A stretch of DNA of 64,000 bases from Pseudomonadota bacterium (GTDB taxonomy: Bacteria; Pseudomonadota; Alphaproteobacteria; SP197), in the NCBI GenBank assembly GCA_039028155.1, contig JBCCIS010000002.1, positions 1 to 64,000 on the forward strand. Direction: 5' to 3'. Below, one piece after another: positions 57,792-64,000 of this stretch (positions are counted from its first letter, which is position 1; the number at the start of each line of letters is the position of its first letter). The position numbers and the translations under genes were made by a program. The notes below the pieces were generated by a model, which saw only the letters and a list, made by a program, of their open reading frames with translations, was not told where the DNA came from and did not search any database.

Positions 57792-58763
57792 TCAGGGCAA
57801 CAACACGGTCGAGCCGGTTGTCTTGCGCGCCTCGAGGTCACGATGGGCCTGGACGATCTCGCTGAGCGGATAGGTCTGGTTGACGTTGATCTTGAGCTTG
57901 CCGGAGCCGACCATCTCCATCAGGCGGCGGCCGGACATCTCGAGATCGCCACGGGTCGCGATGTAGTTGGCGAGGCTGGGGCGGGTGTAATAGAGCGAGC
58001 CGCCCTGGGCCAAAAGGCCCGGGTTGAAGGACGCCACCGATCCCGAGGATTGGCCGAAGCTGACGAACATGCCGCGCGGCGCGAGCGACGCCATCGAGGC
58101 TTCGAACGTGTCCTTGCCGATGGAATCGTAAACCACCGGCACGCCCTTGCCGCCTGTAATCTCCTTGACCCGTTCGGCGATATCGTCACGCGAGGTGACA
58201 ACGGCATGGTCGCATCCATGCGCGCTCGCCAACTCCGCCTTCGCGTCGGTGCTGACCGTACCGATGACCGTGGCGCCCAGCGCCTTGGCCCATTGACACG
58301 CGATCAGGCCGACGCCGCCGGCCGCGGCGTGGAACAGAATGGTCTGACCCTTCCTGACCGTGAAACAACGCTCCAACAGGTATTCGACGGTCATGCCCTT
58401 CAGCATCATCGCCGCAGCGGTCTGATCGTCGACCGTGGCGGGCACCGCAACGACCCGGTCCGCCGGGACGTTGCGCGCGACCGCATAGGCGCCGGGCTGC
58501 ATGGGATAGGCGACGCGGTCGCCCTCCTTGACGCTGTCGACGCCGTCGCCGACAGCCTCGACCACACCGACCGCTTCCATGCCGAGTACCGCCGGAAGCT
58601 CGATCGGATAGAGGCCGGAGCGCTGATAGGTGTCGATGAAGTTCAAGCCGATCGCCGATTGGGCCAGGCGGATTTCGCCGGGCCCGGGCGGCGCCAGCTC
58701 GACATCATCGAGCGTGAGGACCTCCGGTCCACCGGCTTCGTGTATGCGGACGACCTCTACCAT
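57792..58763 (-). CDS. NADPH:quinone oxidoreductase-like MDR enzyme, second copy
   Basis: A 323-residue paralogue of the neighbouring gene. Shared landmarks are LNFIDTYQRSGLYPIELPAVLGMEA, LFHAAAGGVGLIACQWAKA and FVSFGQSSG. It is first in transcription of the pair. The tandem copies differ in the nucleotide-site surroundings (TVSTDAKAELASAHGCDH here), which suggests different substrates or a recent duplication. Both frames are intact. Confidence 0.87.
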   Translation of the reverse strand: MVEVVRIHEAGGPEVLTLDDVELAPPGPGEIRLAQSAIGLNFIDTYQRSGLYPIELPAVLGMEAVGVVEAVGDGVDSVKEGDRVAYPMQPGAYAVARNVPADRVVAVPATVDDQTAAAMMLKGMTVEYLLERCFTVRKGQTILFHAAAGGVGLIACQWAKALGATVIGTVSTDAKAELASAHGCDHAVVTSRDDIAERVKEITGGKGVPVVYDSIGKDTFEASMASLAPRGMFVSFGQSSGSVASFNPGLLAQGGSLYYTRPSLANYIATRGDLEMSGRRLMEMVGSGKLKINVNQTYPLSEIVQAHRDLEARKTTGSTVLLP

Positions 58764-58807
58764 GGTGTTTTTCCTTCTCGCGTGGGACTCGTGTATGCAC
58801 GGTCGAT

Positions 58808-60844
58808 TTACTCTGCGGACGAACGCAGCGTGTCGCTCAGGTCACCCAGTGCCGTCATGGGCAGCGAGCAGACCGGACCCTCGCACACATAGGCGGTCGG
58901 TTTGCCGTCGACTTGTGTCTTGCCGGATGCCGGATGGCCCTTGGGGAGATCCTCGCCCGGCTCGATGACAGAGAGCAAGAGATTGGGGACGCAGCTTTCA
59001 TGAACGGTTCTTAACATGGCGCGGATGCCGTCATCGTCGCGCGCGCCGATCAGCACGACCTGGTGGGCCTGGTGCAGGAGTTCCAGATTGTTGATCAGGA
59101 CCGCATGGGCGAACGGGTTCTTCGTGACATCGCCGGCGAAGGTGCGCGCGATCGCCTCGGCTCGGTCGCGATAGGCAACTTCGCCGGTCAGGTGATAGAG
59201 CCTGCCCAGCACGCCCACCATGACGGCGTTGCCTGAGGGGGTCGCGTTGTCGAGGGCGGTCTTGGTGCGCACGATGAGTGCTTCGGCATCATCGGCGGTA
59301 AAGAAGTAGCCGCCCTGCTCGTCATCCCAGTAGTGCTTGTCCGCGGTGGCGACCCAGGCGCGGGCCCGCGCCAGATAGGCCGGGTCACCGGTCGCTTCGA
59401 AAAGCGCCAGGCCAGCGCGCGCCATGGCGGCGTAGTCGTCGATCATGGCGATCTTGACGTAACGTCCCTCGCGCGCGCTGTGCCAGAGCCGGTCGCCGTC
59501 GGCCATGGTCTCGGCGATCCAGCGGAAGGCGCGTTCCGCGGCATCAATCCAGGCGGCTTCGTTGAAAGCTAGGCCGGACTTGATCAATGCATGAATCATT
59601 AATCCATTCCAATCCGCGAGGACCTTGTCATCCAGCCCCGGCCGCGGGCGCTTTGCCCGCTCCTCAAGAAGGACCTGGCGCAGGGCGGCCAAGCGCTCTT
59701 CCTCGGCATCGTCAGCGGCCCCCGACGCACTGCGGTTTAGGATCGTCTTGCCTTCCCAATTGCCGCCGGGCGTGACGTCGTACCACTGCTTGAAGAATGC
59801 GGCATCGTCGCCGAGCAGCCGTTCTATTTCCTCGGCCGTCCAGACATAGAAGGCGCCCTCCTCCGCATGGCCGCTGCCATCGTCGGAGTCTGCATCCAGG
59901 CTGGAGCAGAATGCGCCATCGGCAGTCGTCATCTCGGCGAAGACCCAGCCGACAGTCTCGGCGATGCGGCGGCGGAAAAGATCCGATCGGGAGCTCTGCC
60001 ACAGCATGGTGCAGAGATCGATGAGCTGGGCATTGTCGTACAGCATCTTCTCGAAATGCGGCACCAGCCAATAGGAATCGACGGAGTAGCGTGCCCAACC
60101 GCCACGCAGGTGGTCATAGATACCGCCCTGGGCCATGGCGCCCGCACTGATCATGACCGCGCGCCCGCAGTCGTCGTCAAGGCCGCGTAAATGGGCGCGC
60201 CACAAGAGCTCGAGATCCGGCACATGGGGGAACTTGGGCGCCTGGCCGATTCCACCAAACCGGAAGTCCACTTGTTGAATCAATGACTTAGCGGCCACAT
60301 CGCCGAGATTGGGACTGAGATCGCCGACCGATTCCTTGACCGACATGCGTTGCAGCGCATCGGTCAGGGCCGCGCGGTTTTGATCCACCTTGTCGCGCGC
60401 CGTTAGATAGGTCTCGTGCACGCCTTTCAGGACGTCGGTGAAGGCCGGTCGGCCGTAACGCGACGGGGTCGGAAAATAAGTCCCGCCCCAAAACGGCTCG
60501 CCGTCGGCCGTCAGGAACATGGTGAGCGGCCAGCCGCCCTGCTGGCCCAGCATGGCGAGCGCGGCCTGGTAGATCGAATCGATGTCCGGGCGCTCCTCCC
60601 GGTCGACCTTGATGTTGACGAAAAGCTCGTTCATGACCGCCGCGACCTCGGGATCCTCGAAGCTCTCGTGCGCCATGACGTGACACCAGTGACAGGCGGC
60701 GTAGCCGACTGAAAGCAGGACCGGTTTGTTTTCCGCCTTGGCGTGCGCCAGGGCCTCAGGCCCCCAGGCCTGCCAATGCACGGGGTTGTCCCTGTGCTGC
60801 AGCAGATAGGGGCTCGATTCCCGGTCGAGATTGTTGCGGTCCAT
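58808..60844 (-). CDS. DUF255 thioredoxin-fold protein, YyaL/SPATA20-like
   Basis: A 678-residue protein. The N-terminal DUF255 thioredoxin-like domain ([37 protein letters not shown] with a CHWC redox-like motif; [12 protein letters not shown]) is followed by a long alpha/alpha six-barrel region resembling N-acylglucosamine epimerases ([33 protein letters not shown]). Start ATG 60844 is chosen by this N-terminus. The family is conserved from bacteria to animals, with no agreed biochemical function. Confidence 0.88.
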   Translation of the reverse strand: MDRNNLDRESSPYLLQHRDNPVHWQAWGPEALAHAKAENKPVLLSVGYAACHWCHVMAHESFEDPEVAAVMNELFVNIKVDREERPDIDSIYQAALAMLGQQGGWPLTMFLTADGEPFWGGTYFPTPSRYGRPAFTDVLKGVHETYLTARDKVDQNRAALTDALQRMSVKESVGDLSPNLGDVAAKSLIQQVDFRFGGIGQAPKFPHVPDLELLWRAHLRGLDDDCGRAVMISAGAMAQGGIYDHLRGGWARYSVDSYWLVPHFEKMLYDNAQLIDLCTMLWQSSRSDLFRRRIAETVGWVFAEMTTADGAFCSSLDADSDDGSGHAEEGAFYVWTAEEIERLLGDDAAFFKQWYDVTPGGNWEGKTILNRSASGAADDAEEERLAALRQVLLEERAKRPRPGLDDKVLADWNGLMIHALIKSGLAFNEAAWIDAAERAFRWIAETMADGDRLWHSAREGRYVKIAMIDDYAAMARAGLALFEATGDPAYLARARAWVATADKHYWDDEQGGYFFTADDAEALIVRTKTALDNATPSGNAVMVGVLGRLYHLTGEVAYRDRAEAIARTFAGDVTKNPFAHAVLINNLELLHQAHQVVLIGARDDDGIRAMLRTVHESCVPNLLLSVIEPGEDLPKGHPASGKTQVDGKPTAYVCEGPVCSLPMTALGDLSDTLRSSAE

Positions 60845-60945
60845 CGGGGCTCCTGGCGGTGAAGAGATTGCATTGGGGGCGCGCAGGGCCTTAACGTGGA
60901 GCACGCTGCCGGTCGGCGCAACCATAGACGGACTGGGGTTTCTTG

Positions 60946-61182
60946 ATGAAGGTGACGATCAACGTCGATTGCACGCCGGAGGAGGCGCGCACGTTTCTCG
61001 GGCTGCCGGATGTGCAGCCCCTGCAGGAAGAGATGATGGCCGCCTTGCGCGATCGGATGATGGCCGCGGTTGGCGACATGGATCCTGAGAACCTGCTCAA
61101 GAGCTGGACCGCGGCCGGCACGGAAGGCATGGAGCAGATGATGCGTTTCTGGTCCGACCTTGCCAAAGGCGCGAAGTCATGA
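60946..61182 (+). CDS. DUF6489-like small protein
   Basis: A 78-residue acidic protein beginning [20 protein letters not shown], followed by an amphipathic helical stretch ([20 protein letters not shown]) and a C-terminal helix. This resembles small alphaproteobacterial DUF6489 proteins. ATG 60946 is preferred to TTG 60943. Its last four bases overlap the start of the ferredoxin-like gene (ATGA), so they are translationally coupled. Function unknown. Confidence 0.7.
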   Translation: MKVTINVDCTPEEARTFLGLPDVQPLQEEMMAALRDRMMAAVGDMDPENLLKSWTAAGTEGMEQMMRFWSDLAKGAKS

Positions 61183-61535
61183 CCGTTGCCGGCGATCCCG
61201 AACTCTTTTACCGGCGTCACGTCTTCTGCTGCACGAACGAGCGCGCCGAGGGCCATCCTCGCGGCTGCTGCAAGGCCAAGGGCGCGGAAGCGCTACGCAA
61301 CTACTTAAAGACCCGCGCCAAGGACCTCGGCCTGAACGGCATCCGAGTCAACGCAGCCGGCTGTCTGGACCGCTGCGAGCTGGGCCCGACCATGGTGATC
61401 TATCCCGAGGGCGTCTGGTACCGCTATGACGGCGAGGACGACCTGGAGGAGATCCTGCGCGAGCACATCGCCGGCGGCCGGCGGGTCGAGCGTCTGATGC
61501 TGAAGCCAGGCGATGATCCCGAGAAAGCCACCTAA
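61179..61535 (+). CDS. Thioredoxin-like 2Fe-2S ferredoxin-family protein
   Basis: A 118-residue protein with the thioredoxin-like 2Fe-2S pattern: Cys in RRHVFCCTNERAEGHPRGCC at the N-terminal side and Cys in NAAGCLDRCELGPTMVIYPE at the C-terminal side. The GC-x2-RC-x2-GP arrangement is typical of (2Fe-2S) ferredoxin-domain proteins. It is coupled to the small DUF6489-like gene by ATGA overlap. It ends 28 bases before the first parS site. Its redox partner is unknown. Confidence 0.82.
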   Translation: MTVAGDPELFYRRHVFCCTNERAEGHPRGCCKAKGAEALRNYLKTRAKDLGLNGIRVNAAGCLDRCELGPTMVIYPEGVWYRYDGEDDLEEILREHIAGGRRVERLMLKPGDDPEKAT

Positions 61536-61563
61536 CCATGATCCGCTTTAAGTCCGCCTCGGT

Positions 61564-61579
61564 TGTTTCACGTGAAACA
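61564..61579. other. parS centromere-like site 1
   Basis: TGTTTCACGTGAAACA, a perfect match to the bacterial parS consensus, lies in the gap before mnmE. ParB binds it and spreads; ParA then moves the origin region. The usual location is within some tens of kb of oriC, consistent with the candidate origin about 13 kb to the left. Confidence 0.93.
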
Positions 61580-61607
61580 TGCAGCGGCGATCGGTTGAGC
61601 TAAGACC

Positions 61608-62933
61608 ATGACCATCTATGCGTTGGCCAGCGCGCCAGGCCGTGCGGCGATCGCCGTCATCCGGTTGTCGGGACCGGCCAGCGGTGACGCGATCGAGGCG
61701 CTGACAGGGTGCGGCCTGCCACCGCCGCGCCAGGCCAGCGTGCGCCGTCTGAGCGATCCCTCCCGCGGCGAGGTGCTGGATGATGCCTTGGTGCTCTGGT
61801 TCCCGGCGCCGGCCAGCTACACCGGTGAGGATGCAGCAGAGCTCCATGTGCATGGCGGCCGCGCCGTTCTCGACGCGGTGATGGACGCCCTCGCCCGCCA
61901 GCCCGGCCTGCGGCCGGCGGAGCCGGGCGAATTCACACGGCGCGCGGTGACCCATGGCCGCATGGATTTGACTCGCGCGGAGGCAGTCGCGGACCTGGTC
62001 GACGCCGCGACAGGCGAACAGCGCCGACAGGCCCTCTCCCAGTTCTCTGGATCCTTGGACGTACTCTACAGCGGCTGGAGCGAGCGCCTGAAGCGCGTCC
62101 TGGCCCATGTCGAGGCGGCGATCGATTTTCCCGATGAAGACCTACCCGACGACGTGGTGGCGCTCGTCGATTGTGATCTCGCCGAATTGATCACCGCCAT
62201 GGATGACCATCTGGACGACCACCAGCGCGCCGAGCGCCTGCGTGAAGGGATCAGTGTGGCGATCGTCGGCGCGCCGAATGTCGGCAAATCCAGTTTGATG
62301 AACCGGTTGGCGCAGCGTGACGCCGTTATCGTCTCAGAACAGGCCGGCACGACCCGCGACATCGTTGAAATCGACATGGAGGTCGGCGGCTTCGAGGTCC
62401 TGCTGGCCGATACGGCGGGATTGAGAGAAAGCGACCAGGCGGTCGAGGCCGAGGGTATTCGCCGCGCCCGCGAGCGGGCCGTCGAGGCGGACCTGAGGCT
62501 TGTCGTCGTCGACGCCACCCGGCTGGCGGAGACCACAGTCGATGTGGAGGACTTGGTCGATGCGCGGAGCCTTGTGGTCGCCAACAAGTGCGATCTCGCC
62601 CCTATCGCACCGGATAAGAGGATTCTGGATCAGGCGGCTTGGCCGATTTCCTGCGCGACCGGTGAGGGGCTGGATCCCCTGATCGGCGGGCTCAAGGAGA
62701 CGTTATGGGCGCTTTGGCCCAACCGCGACCAGCCCGGACCGTCCCGGGCGCGCCACCGAGCTGGCGTTGCCGCCGCCATCGAGGCGCTGCGGCGGGCACG
62801 TGACGCAGGGGATGCGGAGCTGCGTGGCGAGGATCTAAGGATGGCGTTGCGGGCCATCGATCGCCTGACCGGACACACCGATGTCGAGGCGCTGCTTGAC
62901 GTGATCTTCCGGGATTTCTGCATCGGAAAATGA
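61608..62933 (+). CDS. mnmE: tRNA modification GTPase MnmE
   Basis: A 441-residue GTPase that acts with MnmG in wobble-uridine (xm5U34) modification. The N-terminal formyl-THF-binding domain starts TIYALASAPGRAAIAVIRLSG. The helical domain follows with TRRAVTHGRMDLTRAEAVADL. The G domain sits in the middle: Walker A GAPNVGKSSLMNRLA near 221, EQAGTTRDIVE, DTAGLRES and NKCD. The C-terminus CIGK is the conserved catalytic-Cys end. It is flanked by perfect parS sites on both sides. Confidence 0.97.
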   Translation: MTIYALASAPGRAAIAVIRLSGPASGDAIEALTGCGLPPPRQASVRRLSDPSRGEVLDDALVLWFPAPASYTGEDAAELHVHGGRAVLDAVMDALARQPGLRPAEPGEFTRRAVTHGRMDLTRAEAVADLVDAATGEQRRQALSQFSGSLDVLYSGWSERLKRVLAHVEAAIDFPDEDLPDDVVALVDCDLAELITAMDDHLDDHQRAERLREGISVAIVGAPNVGKSSLMNRLAQRDAVIVSEQAGTTRDIVEIDMEVGGFEVLLADTAGLRESDQAVEAEGIRRARERAVEADLRLVVVDATRLAETTVDVEDLVDARSLVVANKCDLAPIAPDKRILDQAAWPISCATGEGLDPLIGGLKETLWALWPNRDQPGPSRARHRAGVAAAIEALRRARDAGDAELRGEDLRMALRAIDRLTGHTDVEALLDVIFRDFCIGK

Positions 62934-62941
62934 GGCCGGTG

Positions 62942-62957
62942 TGTTTCACGTGAAACA
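62942..62957. other. parS centromere-like site 2
   Basis: A second perfect TGTTTCACGTGAAACA lies in the 75-bp gap between mnmE and mnmG. The two sites are 1,378 bp apart and bracket one gene. Clustered parS sites load more ParB than single ones. parA/parB would be expected shortly beyond the right edge, after mnmG and rsmG, in the usual alphaproteobacterial order. Confidence 0.93.
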
Positions 62958-63008
62958 TCGGCCCCAGGCACTTTGACTTGGCGGTGTCCGATCCCTACAT
63001 TCCGCGCC

Positions 63009-64000
63009 ATGGCAGAGGTGACGGCATATGACGTGATCGTGGTCGGCGGCGGCCACGCCGGCAGCGAGGCGGCGGCCGCCGCCGCGCGTCTTGGCGCGTC
63101 GACTCTGTTGGTCACCCACAAGGCCTCGACCATCGGCGCCATGTCCTGCAACCCCGCGATCGGTGGTCTTGGGAAGGGCCACCTTGTCAGAGAGATCGAC
63201 GCGCTGGACGGCATCATGGGCCGCGCCATCGATGCCGCCGGCATTCAGTTCCGGGTGCTCAACCGCAGCAAGGGTCCCGCGGTTCGCGGTCCACGTGCGC
63301 AGGCTGACCGGAAGCTCTACGCGGCGGCCATTCAGGCGATCCTAGCCGAATACGAGAACCTCACCATACGCGAGGCTGGTGTCGATGATATCGCGCTGGA
63401 TGACCAAGGCCGGGTCGCGGGTGTCGTCCTGGATGACGGAAGTCTAGTCAGCGCCGGGGCCGTCGTGATCACCAGCGGGACGTTTCTGCGTGGCAAGATA
63501 CATCTGGGCGAGGAGACCTGGCCCGCGGGCCGCATCGGTGATGGACCGGCGATCGGTCTGGCGCTGACCCTGGAACGCCTGGGCTTTCGCATGGGCCGGC
63601 TCAAGACCGGCACGCCGCCGCGGTTGGATGGCCGCACCATCGACTGGCGGGCGGCCGAGGTCCAGCCGGGCGACGATCCGCCGGTGCCCTTCTCGTGGAT
63701 GACCGATGTCATTCGGGTCCCGCAGGTGCCCTGCCACATCACCGAAACGGGCGCATTGGCCCACGAGATCATTCGCGGCAATCTCGACCGGGCGCCGGTG
63801 TTTTCCGGTCAAATCGACGGCACGGGGCCGCGCTACTGCCCGTCGATCGAGGACAAGGTCGTGCGCTTTGCCGACAAGACGCGCCATCAGATCTTCCTGG
63901 AACCCGAGGGCCTCGACACCCACACGGTCTATCCGAACGGGATTTCGACCTCCCTGCCCCGTGACGTCCAGGACGCCGTCGTGGCCAGCATTCCGGGCCT
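63009..64000 (+). CDS. mnmG: tRNA uridine 5-carboxymethylaminomethyl modification enzyme MnmG, 5' part
   Basis: A truncated frame beginning at ATG 63009 and running off the window end (330 complete codons of an expected 620 or so). The FAD motif [20 protein letters not shown], the region [20 protein letters not shown] and the later [17 protein letters not shown] are MnmG signatures. It is the partner of MnmE, starting 75 bases after mnmE with parS site 2 between. The last two-thirds of the FAD domain and the C-terminal MnmE-binding region lie outside. Confidence 0.97.
   Translation, partial: MAEVTAYDVIVVGGGHAGSEAAAAAARLGASTLLVTHKASTIGAMSCNPAIGGLGKGHLVREIDALDGIMGRAIDAAGIQFRVLNRSKGPAVRGPRAQADRKLYAAAIQAILAEYENLTIREAGVDDIALDDQGRVAGVVLDDGSLVSAGAVVITSGTFLRGKIHLGEETWPAGRIGDGPAIGLALTLERLGFRMGRLKTGTPPRLDGRTIDWRAAEVQPGDDPPVPFSWMTDVIRVPQVPCHITETGALAHEIIRGNLDRAPVFSGQIDGTGPRYCPSIEDKVVRFADKTRHQIFLEPEGLDTHTVYPNGISTSLPRDVQDAVVASIPG

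Noticed and set aside
1-64000. CRISPR array, tRNA, rRNA, integrase or transposase
   Set aside because: None seen on reading both strands: no regularly spaced direct repeats, no tRNA T-loop context and no DDE or tyrosine-recombinase product among the frames.

Overview
The window is a GC-rich chromosomal segment of an alphaproteobacterium, most likely a Rhodospirillales-like lineage. The evidence is gene content and order: ftsK-lolA, hslV-hslU, smr ... mltA-tim44, fxsA, secB, dnaQ-coaE-aroE-maf-ppsR, hemE-hemH-hemJ, rho and mnmE-mnmG are the set usually found around the alphaproteobacterial replication origin. Two perfect 16-bp parS sites flank mnmE. The intergenic gap between divergent ppsR and hemE, which holds the origin in Caulobacter, looks like the oriC candidate. 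No rRNA, tRNA, CRISPR array, integrase or transposase was recognised.

Layout. 1-8 kb: a leader region with a hairpin terminator and an 18-codon ORF, then a UbiH-type monooxygenase, amidase, EamA transporter, ammonium channel, sulfotransferase and a PA2778/PA2779-type C39 peptidase pair. 8-15 kb: dapC-like aminotransferase, ftsK, two tandem lolA-like genes, a MATE exporter and a membrane hydroxylase. 15-26 kb: an accessory nitrogen/polyamine block (gamma-glutamyl hydrolase, glutamine-synthetase-like ligase, MFS, LysR, amidinotransferase-fold enzyme, SDR, sulfatase, acetyltransferase, class III aminotransferase). 26-29 kb: an unrecognised group with an exported Cys/Trp-rich small protein behind a good sigma70-type promoter. 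30-32 kb: hslVU.

32-42 kb is one long minus-strand run. It holds a RidA-like protein, FAD dehydrogenase, LysE exporter, a 3-hydroxyisobutyrate-dehydrogenase-type enzyme, a GFA protein, smr, a Rieske oxygenase, lutABC and mltA. 42-53 kb is core: tim44, fxsA, secB, the tightly packed ppsR-maf-aroE-coaE-dnaQ operon, hemEHJ and rho. 53-61 kb is accessory: a 2OG-oxygenase-like protein, four tandem exported SnoaL-like proteins, two tandem quinone oxidoreductases and a DUF255 thioredoxin-fold protein. The right end is a 2Fe-2S protein, parS, mnmE, parS and the truncated start of mnmG.

The most unusual signals are: a dispersed intergenic palindromic element in three copies, whose 15-nt core is exactly inverted in one copy; the four-gene array of exported SnoaL-like paralogues; the Cys/Trp-rich exported protein and its unknown neighbours; the mltA start lying inside a palindromic repeat; and the oriC/parS architecture. 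All functions are read from sequence patterns; no database search was possible.
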